In this document: piece after piece, positions 16,480 to 25,372 of the stretch | Numbering within the stretch: position 1 is the first letter of the stretch | Layout: each line of letters begins with the position of its first letter | NCBI RefSeq assembly: GCF_019345525.1 | Contig: NZ_JAHKRA010000008.1 | Span: 104,050-168,049 of the forward strand | Origin: Flavobacterium sp. NKUCC04_CG | GTDB taxonomy: Bacteria; Bacteroidota; Bacteroidia; Flavobacteriales; Flavobacteriaceae | Reading direction: 5' to 3' | DNA: 64,000 bases | Notes under the pieces: generated by a model | Seen by the model: only the letters and a program-made list of their open reading frames with translations | The model's database searches: none | What the model was told of the DNA's origin: nothing | Made by a program: the position numbers and the translations under genes

Positions 16480-19400
16480 ATGTTTAAAAAATTCATAAAC
16501 AGACCCGTACTGGCCACTGTAATCTCTATCATCCTCGTTATTTTGGGGGTATTGGGATTGTACAAACTGCCGTTACAGCAATTCCCAGATATTGCTCCTC
16601 CCTCTGTACTCGTTACCGCTTTATATCCCGGTGCCAACGCAGAAACCGTTTTGCGGGCCGTTGCCCCTTCTTTGGAAGAATCGATTAACGGTGTGGAGAA
16701 CATGACCTATATGACTTCTACGGCCAGTAACGACGGTTCGCTTTCGATTATGGTGTACTTTAAATTGGGAACAGATCCCGATCAAGCCGCCGTAAACGTT
16801 CAAAACCGCGTGGCACAGGCTACGAATCAAATGCCGGCAGAGGTTATCAGAGCCGGAATCACTACCAACAAACAACAAAACAGTTTGTTGATGGTGGTAT
16901 CTCTATACGCCGAAGACGATAAAGCTTTTGATGAAACCTTTTTAGCCAATTACGCCCAAATCAACATCATACCCGAAATAAAAAGGATTTCTGGTGTGGG
17001 TCAATCCACCATTTTTGGGGGTAATAAAGATTATGCGATGCGCGTTTGGTTAAATCCAACCCAAATGGCCACCTACAACCTGACTCCCGCCGAAGTTACC
17101 GCAGCCATACAAGATAAAAACTTGGAAGCCGCTCCGGGTAAATTTGGTGAGAGCAGCACCGAATCTTTTGAATACGTCATCAAATACAAAGGGAAACTCA
17201 ACGAAGCTTCTCAATACGAAAACATCATCATCCGCTCCAATGCAGACGGCTCTGTTTTGCGTTTAAAAGATGTAGCCAAAGTAGAATTGGGTTCCTATAC
17301 CTACGGAAGTTCCACCAAGGTAAATGCCAAACCCGGAATCAACATCGGTACCATGCAGTTAGCGGGTTCCAATGCCAGTGAAATTCAAGTAGCCATAGAT
17401 GAATTGATGCAACGGGTTTCCAAAGACTTTCCAAAAGGGGTTAAATACCTGATTTTGTACAATACCAAAGACGCCTTAGACCAATCGATCAATCAGGTAA
17501 TTACCACCTTGATTGAAGCCTTTATCTTGGTGTTTTTAGTGGTGTTTATCTTTTTACAGGACATCCGTTCCACCTTAATTCCGGCCATAGCGGTTCCGGT
17601 TGCGATTTTGGGAACCTTCTTCTTTATGATGTTGTTTGGTTTTTCCATCAACTTATTAACACTGTTTGCCTTGATTTTGGCGATTGGTATCGTCGTCGAT
17701 GACGCGATTGTCGTCGTCGAAGCAGTACACTCCAAAATGGAATTGTCTCATTTATCGCCTAAAGCAGCGACCAAATCGGCTATGAGTGAGATTACCGGAG
17801 CCATTATATCGATTACCTTAGTGATGGCTGCCGTATTTTTACCGGTGGGCTTTATGGAAGGCTCTACCGGGGTTTTCTACCGACAATTTGCCCTTACCCT
17901 GGCCATTGCCATCATCATATCGGCCGTGAACGCCCTAACCTTGAGTCCGGCTTTAGCTGCCTTATTCCTCAAGAGTACCCACCACGGTACGGAAACAGAA
18001 CCCGAGCGAAAAAAGACCTTTAAGGAAAAATTCTTTATCGGATTCAATCGCGGTTTCGACAATCTGGCCAATAAGTATTTGGGCAGTATTCGTACCATGA
18101 TACGCTACAAATGGTTGAGCTTGGGTGGTTTGGCCTTGGTGATGTTGGCCACTGTACTGCTGGTAAACAAAACCAAAACCGGATTTATCCCTTCAGAAGA
18201 TCAAGGGTTTATGGCTATTTCCGTATCCCTTCCGGGTGGAACATCTTTGGAGCGCACTAAAAAAATCATGGATGAGGCAGAGGCTATCATAGCCCAATTG
18301 CCTTCGGCAAAGATTGTCAATGCCATGTCGGGCTTTAACATCATGACCCAATCGACCAACCCGTCTACCGGTGTCATCTTTTTACTGTTGAAACCGAACA
18401 AAGAACGCGGAGCTGTCAGCGACATCAATCAAATTATGGGCGAAGTAAATCAGAAGTTATCGGTAGTTAAAGGCGCTAATTTCTTTGTGTTTACCTTTCC
18501 AACAGTACCGGGATTCAGCAATGTCGACGGATTGGATATGGTTTTACAAGACAAAACCGGCGGTAGTTTAAACCAGTTTAGCGAAATTGGAAATCAATTT
18601 ATCGGCGCACTGATGCAACGTCCGGAAATTGCCGTGGCCTTTACCACTTTTAAAGCCGATTATCCGCAGTACGACCTCGAAGTAGACGAAATCAAAGCGG
18701 CGCAATTGCAAGTAGATGTCAAAGAAATTTTACAGACGATGCAGGCGTATTTCGGTTCGTCTCAGGCGTCGGATTTCAACCGTTTTGGAAAGTATTACCG
18801 CGTGATGATTCAAGCGCAAAAAGACGACCGTTCCAACCTCAATGCTATGGAAGGCGTGTTTGTTAAAAACAAACGCAACGAAGCGGTTCCGATCAATACC
18901 TTGGTTACTTTGAAACGCGTTTACGGACCGGAAACGGCCTCGAGATACAACTTGTTCAATTCCATCAGCATCAACGCCATTGCCAATCCGGGCTTTAGTT
19001 CGGGAGATGCGATTAAGGCTGTAGAAGAAGTAGCTGCACAGCAATTGCCTACGGGATACAGTTATCAGTTTTCCGGGATGACCAAGGAAGAGTTATCCTC
19101 TGGCGGACAATCGTTAATCATCTTTACGCTGTCGCTGTTGTTTATCTATTTCTTATTGGCTGCTCAATACGAGAGTTATATCTTGCCTTTTGCAGTGATT
19201 TTATCCATACCAACGGGTATCATCGGAGTATTTGTCGCCATTGGACTGGCAGGTATTGAAAACAACATCTACGTACAAGTAGCGCTGGTGATGTTGATTG
19301 GTTTGCTGGCCAAAAACGCCATCCTGATCATCGAATTTGCCTTGCAACGCCGTCGCGCAGGAAAGACTTTGGTTTTCTCTGTAATGGAAGCGTCAAAATT

Positions 19401-19638
19401 GCGTTTAAGACCGATTATCATGACCTCCGTTGCTTTTATTGCGGGATTGATTCCGATGATGAATGTCAAAGGGCCTTCTGCTATGGGTAACCACTCGATC
19501 AGTATCGGAGCTGCCGGAGGAATGCTGTCGGGAGTGGTATTGGGATTGTTTATAATTCCGGTATTATTCATCGTATTCCAAATCTTACACGAAAAAATTT
19601 CCGGTCCCATCTCCACTGAAGAGGAGGATAAAATTTAA
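16480..19638 (+). CDS. RND efflux permease (HAE1/AcrB type)
   Basis: A 1052-residue AcrB-like pump. TM1 at the start is followed by the first periplasmic porter domain (PGANAETV, about residue 50), TM2-TM6 include the proton-relay segment AIGIVVDDAIVVVEAV near residues 401-416 with the paired Asp, and a second porter domain and TM8-TM12 complete the duplicated fold (GMTKEELSSGG, LIGLLAKNAILIIEFA). Length is standard for HAE1 pumps, which export hydrophobic drugs, bile salts or solvents by proton antiport. It works with the adaptor 10 bp upstream and the channel 11 bp downstream. Confidence 0.94.
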   Translation: MFKKFINRPVLATVISIILVILGVLGLYKLPLQQFPDIAPPSVLVTALYPGANAETVLRAVAPSLEESINGVENMTYMTSTASNDGSLSIMVYFKLGTDPDQAAVNVQNRVAQATNQMPAEVIRAGITTNKQQNSLLMVVSLYAEDDKAFDETFLANYAQINIIPEIKRISGVGQSTIFGGNKDYAMRVWLNPTQMATYNLTPAEVTAAIQDKNLEAAPGKFGESSTESFEYVIKYKGKLNEASQYENIIIRSNADGSVLRLKDVAKVELGSYTYGSSTKVNAKPGINIGTMQLAGSNASEIQVAIDELMQRVSKDFPKGVKYLILYNTKDALDQSINQVITTLIEAFILVFLVVFIFLQDIRSTLIPAIAVPVAILGTFFFMMLFGFSINLLTLFALILAIGIVVDDAIVVVEAVHSKMELSHLSPKAATKSAMSEITGAIISITLVMAAVFLPVGFMEGSTGVFYRQFALTLAIAIIISAVNALTLSPALAALFLKSTHHGTETEPERKKTFKEKFFIGFNRGFDNLANKYLGSIRTMIRYKWLSLGGLALVMLATVLLVNKTKTGFIPSEDQGFMAISVSLPGGTSLERTKKIMDEAEAIIAQLPSAKIVNAMSGFNIMTQSTNPSTGVIFLLLKPNKERGAVSDINQIMGEVNQKLSVVKGANFFVFTFPTVPGFSNVDGLDMVLQDKTGGSLNQFSEIGNQFIGALMQRPEIAVAFTTFKADYPQYDLEVDEIKAAQLQVDVKEILQTMQAYFGSSQASDFNRFGKYYRVMIQAQKDDRSNLNAMEGVFVKNKRNEAVPINTLVTLKRVYGPETASRYNLFNSISINAIANPGFSSGDAIKAVEEVAAQQLPTGYSYQFSGMTKEELSSGGQSLIIFTLSLLFIYFLLAAQYESYILPFAVILSIPTGIIGVFVAIGLAGIENNIYVQVALVMLIGLLAKNAILIIEFALQRRRAGKTLVFSVMEASKLRLRPIIMTSVAFIAGLIPMMNVKGPSAMGNHSISIGAAGGMLSGVVLGLFIIPVLFIVFQILHEKISGPISTEEEDKI

Positions 19639-19649
19639 TTATATCCCTG

Positions 19650-21080
19650 ATGAAATATCCTATGAAAAAAAATAATATATATACTGTTGCGGCCTTGATT
19701 TTGGTCGCAACACTTCACTCCTGTAGCGTTTCCAAAGACGTGACATATCCGGCTGCAGCCCTACCCGAGAGCTTTCGGGGCACTGAAGTCGCCGCTGACG
19801 ATAGCAGTATCGCCAGCCTGCCGTGGAGTGACTTCTTTGTCGAAGACGCATTACGACCTTTAATCGAAAACGCCTTACAGAAAAACAATCAAATGCAATT
19901 GGCGTTAAAAAACATTGAAATCGCGCAATTGCAATGGACCAAATCCAAATGGGCAAATATACCCGAATTGCAACTGGGCATTCAAGCCAACAGCAGCAGG
20001 CCTTCTGAAAACAGTCTGACAGGAACGAACTTGAACATGGCTTTATCGCGCAATCACATCGAAGATTATTCCGTCAATCTCGGTTTGTCTTGGGAAGCGG
20101 ATATCTGGGGCAAAATCAAGAATCAGAAAAAAGGAGCTTTGGCGCAATACCTGCAAACGGAAGAAGCGCAAAAGACCATCCAAACCACACTGATTGCTGA
20201 AGTAGCCAAAGGATATTACAATTTGCTGATGCTCGACTACCAATTGGAAACCGCTAAGAAAAACGCGGCGCTTAACGAGAGTACGCGCTCGATTATTCAA
20301 TGGCAGTTTGAAGCCGGTCAAGTGACCTCGCTGGCCGTGGCACAAATCGAATCGCAAAAATTAAATGCGGAAAAATTGATTCCGCTTTTTGAACAACAGA
20401 TCGCGATACAGGAAAACGCTTTAAGCCTTTTAACGGGGACTTTTCCAACCGCCATTGAAAGAAGTGTCGGTTTACCCCTGTTGCCGTACAACTCCCAATT
20501 AAAAACGGGATTACCGACGGCTTTGGTATCTAACAGGCCCGACGTCAAACAAGCAGAGTTGGCCTTAAGTCTTAGCAATGCTCAGGTGGGCATGGCCAAA
20601 GCGGATTTTTATCCCAGCTTAAAAATCGGAGCCAGCACCGGATTAAACAGTTTTGAAACCAGCAACTGGTTTACCATACCCGCTTCCCTATTCGGTACTA
20701 TAGCCGGCGGTATTACCCAACCCTTATTGCAAGGCAAAACCATTAAAACCAAGTACAAAATAGCCTTGGTAGAACGCGAAAAGGCCGTGATTAACTTTAG
20801 AGAGTCGGTATTAATTGCCGTATCGGAAGTGTCCAACGCCCTAGTATCGATAGAAAAATTAAACGAACAACAACAACTGTTACAAAATCAGGTTCAAACG
20901 CTCGAAAAAGCCATTGGAAAAGCCAATTTGTTATACCAAAGCGGCCTGGTTAATTATTTGGAAGTCATCAGTTCACAAGCGCAACTTTTGAACAGTGAAT
21001 TGGAATTGGCTACCAGCAAAAGAGATTTACTCGCAGCTCGTGTAGAACTATACCGCTCCTTAGGTGGAGGCTGGCAATAA
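19650..21080 (+). CDS. Outer-membrane efflux channel (TolC/OprM, NodT-type lipoprotein)
   Basis: A 476-residue outer membrane factor. The signal ends in the lipobox LHSC, and the mature protein has the two-fold repeated helical-hairpin architecture of OprM/NodT proteins (WEADIWGKIKN, a family hallmark, near residue 148; FPTAIERSVGLPLL in the middle; RPDVKQAELALSLSNAQVGMAKADFYPSLKIG near 293). It forms the exit duct for the RND pump. A start 4 codons later (MKKNNIY) is equally possible. Last gene of the operon; a terminator follows 54 bp downstream. Confidence 0.92.
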   Translation: MKYPMKKNNIYTVAALILVATLHSCSVSKDVTYPAAALPESFRGTEVAADDSSIASLPWSDFFVEDALRPLIENALQKNNQMQLALKNIEIAQLQWTKSKWANIPELQLGIQANSSRPSENSLTGTNLNMALSRNHIEDYSVNLGLSWEADIWGKIKNQKKGALAQYLQTEEAQKTIQTTLIAEVAKGYYNLLMLDYQLETAKKNAALNESTRSIIQWQFEAGQVTSLAVAQIESQKLNAEKLIPLFEQQIAIQENALSLLTGTFPTAIERSVGLPLLPYNSQLKTGLPTALVSNRPDVKQAELALSLSNAQVGMAKADFYPSLKIGASTGLNSFETSNWFTIPASLFGTIAGGITQPLLQGKTIKTKYKIALVEREKAVINFRESVLIAVSEVSNALVSIEKLNEQQQLLQNQVQTLEKAIGKANLLYQSGLVNYLEVISSQAQLLNSELELATSKRDLLAARVELYRSLGGGWQ

Positions 21081-21134
21081 TACTTTTTTTATTTATTTAG
21101 TTAATTATTTTTTCTTTATTTTTTTTACTCTTGT

Positions 21135-21163
21135 AACCCGATGTTTAGGCATCGGGTTTTTAA
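21135..21163 (+). terminator. Rho-independent terminator of the RND operon
   Basis: Stem AACCCGATG / CATCGGGTT with a 6-nt loop and a T run follows the outer-membrane channel gene. Confidence 0.85.
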
Positions 21164-21287
21164 ATCTACCTATCTAAGTTATTCTTAAAAAAACTTTATA
21201 GCTCCTAATTACTAGTTATACACTTTTAAATTCTCGCAAAACTTTCGGATATTTGTAATCAAACCTTACTATCTCAATTACAGTATC

Positions 21288-22547
21288 ATGACGGACAAGG
21301 CAGCACAATTAATCAGCGATTTCAAAACAAGCGGTTGGCATACAACAAACCTTTATGAGCGACTGTTTAACTTGGCATCAAACTCGAATGATGCCTTTGC
21401 ATTTGCGTCGAAATTCCTATATACCTTCGACAAAAACGCCACGATTTTCAATGATATTCTGAGCTATATAGACCAACCTCAATTTGATGAACTCATCTCT
21501 ATTGCCGTGGAAATTCTTACAAAACAAAAGAATGAGAATGCCGAAAGCGTCATCGAATATGCGAGCTTGCAGTTCCCTGAATTATTGCATCAACACCTCA
21601 GGCTAATCTTTGAACTAAAACCCAATGAGTACACCTATTTTGAAGCATACCCCTGGAGGAATTTAGCCATGGATGTTATTCCCATTTTTAAAAACCTATT
21701 TATCAGCGCTGAAACCAGTATTAAAGATAAACAAGCGCTTTTTGAACGTTTAATGGAGACTAGAAATTTGGAGGTTATCATTTTTGCGCATGACTATACC
21801 CTTAAGAACAAGCTTTTTGACGAAGATGATTTAGAAGATTATCTACTCGCGTATTTAGAGCTCGTTGGATTTACAAAACGACAGGGGCGCATAGAAACTT
21901 ATTGCCCCAATGTACTTAGGCATTTTAGTTTTCCCAAAAATTATTTCGTCAATGATAGACCCAGTCATCTTAACAAACAACAGCACCCGACTTGGAATTT
22001 AAAAGCGGACGAAAACACCTATAAATTTGGTGGTGTGATTGACAATCATACAAATAATCGATTTATGCACCTGATTACATTTGATCAAATTCCCGATGGA
22101 CTCCAGATATCGGATTTATCTACTCTAACCTTAGGTATGCATATTCGAGAACTCAATGAATATGGCGCGGTGTTTTACCAACACGACGAAAATGGACAAC
22201 CTTCAAAAATAGGAGAACTCAAAAACATAGAAATTTATTCCGATTTACCGATACAGGAAACCTTTGTTTCGTTTTCAGCATCGCCCGATAGATGGTTTTA
22301 TCAAAGTTGGGGAAGTGCAAACAGTAGAGAAAACTTATTTAGGCTCGGTGGTGAACCTAGCTGGATTCAAAGTGCAGAAGTACTGATTTGTCCAATTAGC
22401 GGAGAAAAAATGGACTTTTTAATGCAACTGGATACAGACTTACCGAATACAGAAAATGGCGAAGTCTATTTTGGAAGTGGCGGCATTTGTTATGTGTTTT
22501 GGTGCGATAAAACAAAAGTAAGCGGCTATATTATGCAATGTACCTAA
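21288..22547 (+). CDS. Hypothetical protein with helical-repeat N-terminus and DUF1963-like C-terminus
   Basis: A 419-residue cytosolic protein. The first 200 residues are all-helical with repeated amphipathic segments; the second half is beta-rich with a GEPSWIQSAEVLICPISGEK segment, LMQLDTDLP and a final FGSGGICYVFWC. That C-terminal pattern resembles the DUF1963/YwqG family, whose members contain WIQ and LLQLDSD motifs, though the match is from memory. No signal peptide or catalytic motif is visible. It is monocistronic and has its own terminator. Confidence 0.6.
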   Translation: MTDKAAQLISDFKTSGWHTTNLYERLFNLASNSNDAFAFASKFLYTFDKNATIFNDILSYIDQPQFDELISIAVEILTKQKNENAESVIEYASLQFPELLHQHLRLIFELKPNEYTYFEAYPWRNLAMDVIPIFKNLFISAETSIKDKQALFERLMETRNLEVIIFAHDYTLKNKLFDEDDLEDYLLAYLELVGFTKRQGRIETYCPNVLRHFSFPKNYFVNDRPSHLNKQQHPTWNLKADENTYKFGGVIDNHTNNRFMHLITFDQIPDGLQISDLSTLTLGMHIRELNEYGAVFYQHDENGQPSKIGELKNIEIYSDLPIQETFVSFSASPDRWFYQSWGSANSRENLFRLGGEPSWIQSAEVLICPISGEKMDFLMQLDTDLPNTENGEVYFGSGGICYVFWCDKTKVSGYIMQCT

Positions 22548-22610
22548 ACCGCATTGCCACAAAATACGTTTCCTTGCTATAAATTCGCTTTGGCGGAATA
22601 CCGACTTAAG

Positions 22611-22640
22611 GGAGAAATCTAAAATTTCTCCTTTTTTTTA
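22611..22640 (+). terminator. Rho-independent terminator
   Basis: GGAGAAAT / ATTTCTCC stem, 5-nt loop, T8 run, 64 bp after the preceding stop codon. Confidence 0.8.
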
Positions 22641-22830
22641 TTGCAAAATCCGTATAAATTTCCTTTTTTTATGTTTTACAAAACGATAAGACACTGTTGT
22701 TTAGACTAATGTAAAATTAATCGTTTCGTATTCCCAATCCCCCACTATAGCCAATACACGACATATTCTGCAAAATTTTGCAGTTAGGATACTATTAAAA
22801 TCACTCATAATTTAGATATAGCTAAACATT

Positions 22831-23223
22831 TTGAAAAAATATTCACTAACTTTGTCTTCACATATACCCAGCAATACCAAAATTGATGTGTATGAATTGT
22901 GCAAAAACGGCAAGAGTCTGTTTGAAGCTTTTTTTAAAGAAATTGAGAAGGACGGAAATTTACTATCGAATCTAGCGGCGGCTATTAGAATTATTGAGGA
23001 TACAGCCAATCTAAAAATGAGACCGCAAAAACAGTTTCGAATGCTTCAAGGGCTTCCGGTTAATTATAAGGTATTTGAAGCAAAATCGGGAAGGATACGA
23101 GTGTATTTATTTCATGAAGAAAAGACGGGTCGCGTTATAATAATGGGAGGAAATAAAGACAGCCAGGATGAAGACATTAAAAAAGTTGAACTAATTATCA
23201 AAGCATATCATTATGAAAGATAA
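22831..23223 (+). CDS. HigB/RelE-like toxin of a type II toxin-antitoxin pair
   Basis: About 130 residues if the TTG at 22831 is used; no ATG exists in the early frame, and a TAACTTTG promoter-like word lies at 22847-22854, so the true start may be slightly downstream. The conserved core reads YKVFEAKSGRIRVYLFHEEKTGRVIIMGG (quoted in two parts: YKVFEAKSGRIRVYLF, and TGRVIIMGG), the pattern of Bacteroidota RelE/HigB-like ribosome-dependent mRNA interferases. The stop overlaps the start of the next gene by 11 nt. Toxin before antitoxin is the higBA order. Confidence 0.78.
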   Translation: MKKYSLTLSSHIPSNTKIDVYELCKNGKSLFEAFFKEIEKDGNLLSNLAAAIRIIEDTANLKMRPQKQFRMLQGLPVNYKVFEAKSGRIRVYLFHEEKTGRVIIMGGNKDSQDEDIKKVELIIKAYHYER

Positions 23224-23545
23224 CCTAGAAAAAATACTGAATCAACCTTCCTATTGGATTGAGGGTATTAACGGGGTTTTATACCATGCCATTGTTGAAT
23301 TTATGGAAAGGAATAATTTCAACAGAACCCAACTTGCACAAGTCTTGGGAATCAGCAAAGGCCGCGTATCACAGATTCTAAATGACGGACAAATTAATTT
23401 CAGCATTGAAAAAATTGTTGAAATCTCTATTAAAATTGGAAAATATCCTGTATTTCAACTTGAAGATACAACGGTTGTTATCAATCGATTAAATGAGTCG
23501 AAAGAAATTAAAAGCAGCGAAGATTTGTTATGTACCAGTGATTGA
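23213..23545 (+). CDS. HigA-like antitoxin with XRE helix-turn-helix
   Basis: A 110-residue protein with a Cro/CI-type helix-turn-helix at residues 37-60 (RTQLAQVLGISKGRVSQIL) and a flexible, charged C-terminus. It overlaps the preceding toxin-like gene by 11 nt, which implies translational coupling. As the second gene of a higBA-order pair it would neutralise the toxin and repress the operon. The C-terminal tail NESKEIKSSEDLL is of the disordered kind that wraps toxins. Confidence 0.8.
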   Translation: MKDNLEKILNQPSYWIEGINGVLYHAIVEFMERNNFNRTQLAQVLGISKGRVSQILNDGQINFSIEKIVEISIKIGKYPVFQLEDTTVVINRLNESKEIKSSEDLLCTSD

Positions 23546-23705
23546 TCCAACAAATATTTTAAATAAATAAAACCTCGCATTGCCGCCATACTGCAAAACT
23601 ACCAACTAAAAAATAATGCAAGTAAATTCCAGTTCCCAGAAAGCAGTCACGCCATGCCGTTCACAGTTTTATGCGTTAGCAAAAGTGTATTGTGAAAAAA
23701 CCGCT

Positions 23706-23942
23706 TTACTTTAAATGCTCGAATCGCTGTTCCTTGGCCAAAGTAAGCACCACAGAACCGGTATTGCTATAAATAACATCAATCACATGACCGGGTTTAA
23801 AACCAATCTCTTCAAACCATTTTCCACTGAGTACTACCATCGGAAAAGTGCTGCCTCTACCGTATTTTTTAGGAGTATATTTTCCACAAATGGTTAACTG
23901 TCTTGTCTTTATTTCGTTCTTCGTCTTGTTTTTCATCATCAC
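23706..23942 (-). CDS. SymE-like type I addiction module toxin
   Basis: A 78-residue basic protein with the SymE_toxin pattern: RQLTICGKYTPKKYG, then PMVVLSGKWFEEIGFKPGHVIDVIY and a final beta strand VVLTLA. SymE is an AbrB-fold protein that in E. coli is SOS-induced and RNA-binding or nucleoid-condensing. Three consecutive Met codons open the frame; any could be the start. It is divergent, across 139 bp, from an XRE regulator. Whether an antisense RNA controls it cannot be seen. Confidence 0.8.
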   Translation of the reverse strand: MMMKNKTKNEIKTRQLTICGKYTPKKYGRGSTFPMVVLSGKWFEEIGFKPGHVIDVIYSNTGSVVLTLAKEQRFEHLK

Positions 23943-23991
23943 GCCATTTAAAAGTGAGTGATAAAAAAAGGTATTTTAAACGCAGTAAAAA

Positions 23992-24006
23992 ACAGTTTCA
24001 AACTGT
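23992..24006. promoter_or_regulatory. Perfect palindrome between SymE-like and XRE genes
   Basis: ACAGTTT-C-AAACTGT, 7-bp arms with a single central base, lies in the shared intergenic region. A second partial element, TTTTTTACAGC at about 24029, mirrors CAGTAAAAAACAG at about 23983. Candidate operator for the XRE protein. Confidence 0.5.
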
Positions 24007-24081
24007 AAATTACAAACGAATAGCCGTTTTTTACAGCAATTTAATTATCTTTAACTCAGAGTTTATTTTAATTTTGGCGCC

Positions 24082-24510
24082 ATGACACAAAACAACAGCA
24101 ACCGCAAAATCCACCAAGGCAGAAACATCAAACGTTTTCGAGAAATGCTAGGTATCAAACAAGACGCCTTGGCTTTTGAATTGGGAGAAGACTGGAATCA
24201 GCAAAAAATATCCCTACTCGAGCAAAAAGAAGCCATTGAAAGCAGTTTACTGCAACAAGTGGCGCAAATACTAAAAATACCCGCAGAAGCTATTGAAAAT
24301 TTTGATGAGGAACAGGCTGTGAACATTATTGCAAATACTTTTACAAATAGTGACCATGCTACAGGATTTGTTTATAACAACTATCCTACATTCAATCCGG
24401 TTGAAACCATCCTCCAAATACACAACGAAAAAATTGCCCTCTACGAGCGTATGCTCCAAGAAAAAGACGAGATGATGCTACGCTTAGAGCAGCTACTACA
24501 AAACAAGTAA
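24082..24510 (+). CDS. XRE-family helix-turn-helix regulator
   Basis: A 142-residue protein: Cro/CI-type helix-turn-helix at residues 8-67 (GRNIKRFREMLGIKQDALAF) followed by a variable linker and a C-terminal coiled coil (IHNEKIALYERMLQEKDEMM, LRLEQLL) that should dimerise. This plan is common in Bacteroidota regulators. It is divergent from the SymE-like gene, with a perfect palindrome between them, so it probably controls that toxin and itself. TAATTTTG at 24067-24074 could be its -7 element, which would make the mRNA nearly leaderless. Confidence 0.8.
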   Translation: MTQNNSNRKIHQGRNIKRFREMLGIKQDALAFELGEDWNQQKISLLEQKEAIESSLLQQVAQILKIPAEAIENFDEEQAVNIIANTFTNSDHATGFVYNNYPTFNPVETILQIHNEKIALYERMLQEKDEMMLRLEQLLQNK

Positions 24511-24531
24511 TCCCGCCATCAACCGTATATA

Positions 24532-24559
24532 AAGCTTAACCTTCGGTTAGGCTTTTTTT
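24532..24559 (+). terminator. Rho-independent terminator of the XRE gene
   Basis: AAGCTTAACC / GGTTAGGCTT, a 10-bp stem with one G-T pair and a TTC loop, followed by T7. Confidence 0.82.
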
Positions 24560-24697
24560 GTTTACCCCAGTCTCCCCTGCTGCTTTAAGGTGCTCTATCA
24601 TCTTAAATATACTCTTTTTTAATTAAAAACACAAGCTATTTTATTGTTTTTTAATTGATTTTACGGTTTGCCGTACATCTGTTAACAAAAAAGTCTT

Positions 24698-24705
24698 TAC
24701 GTTTG
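24698..24705 (+). promoter_or_regulatory. -7 promoter element of the DUF6932 two-gene unit
   Basis: TACGTTTG matches TAnnTTTG. An upstream TTTG is 27 bp away, rather far for a -33 box. Confidence 0.5.
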
Positions 24706-24814
24706 CATGAAATTTCAGGAGAAGTTTAATTAGCTGATTTTAATAACTTAATAGATGAATAGTTTCGTGATAAAACTAGTTAACTAAAAACTTTAAAACA
24801 TATAACTTTAAAAA

Positions 24815-25372
24815 ATGATTCCATATTTTGACCATAATCACGTAACACCACCACATAATGGTAACCCTACAGACAAAAGTCAACTTAGCCCATATCAGTC
24901 AAATTCATTAGAATTCACAAAGCATTTCGCCACATCACCTGAAAGAATTGAAATTCTTAAAGGTTTTTTAAATTTCAGAAAAAAATTAAATGAAGCTGGT
25001 GTTTTAGAAGGTTTTCAATGGCTTGATGGTAGCTTTACAGAAAATATTGAATTAAGAGAAGGACGCCCACCAAAAGATCTAGATCTCGTTACTTTATATA
25101 ATCATTCAAGTCTGTCTAATCAACAAGTAAAATTTATTGAAAATAATTTTACTGATTTTTTTGATTTTGAAGAATCTAAAGCTAATTATAAATTAGACCA
25201 TTACCCATTTAACTACGTCTTAGATCCGCTACTCACAATTGATTATTCAAGATATTGGATTCAATTATTTTCTCACAATCGACTTGGTATTTGGAAGGGT
25301 ATAATTAGAGTAGAATTAAATACACCCGATGTAGATGAAGAGGCTTCAATTTTTTTAAGTAATTTAGTATAA
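24815..25372 (+). CDS. DUF6932 nucleotidyltransferase-like protein
   Basis: The 185-residue protein begins MIPYFDHNHVTPPHNG, the typical IPPF..xG..PPG-like start of DUF6932, and has WLDGSFTENIE followed by RPPKDLDLVTLY at residues 68-94. The GSF...DLD spacing is the nucleotidyltransferase (pol beta-like) motif GSx(10-20)DxD. Family members are often in toxin-antitoxin or defence settings, where such enzymes transfer nucleotides to tRNA or proteins. The stop codon overlaps the next start by one base (TAATG), so the two products are coupled. Very AT-rich relative to the efflux operon, suggesting recent acquisition. Confidence 0.75.
   Translation: MIPYFDHNHVTPPHNGNPTDKSQLSPYQSNSLEFTKHFATSPERIEILKGFLNFRKKLNEAGVLEGFQWLDGSFTENIELREGRPPKDLDLVTLYNHSSLSNQQVKFIENNFTDFFDFEESKANYKLDHYPFNYVLDPLLTIDYSRYWIQLFSHNRLGIWKGIIRVELNTPDVDEEASIFLSNLV

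Larger units (their letters stand above)
24511..24814. other. Intergenic region before the DUF6932 unit
   Basis: About 300 bp holding the terminator of the XRE gene, a small TACGG-TTTG-CCGTA inverted repeat at 24662-24675, and the -7 element at 24698. The leader from there to the DUF6932 start is about 100 nt. Confidence 0.5.
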
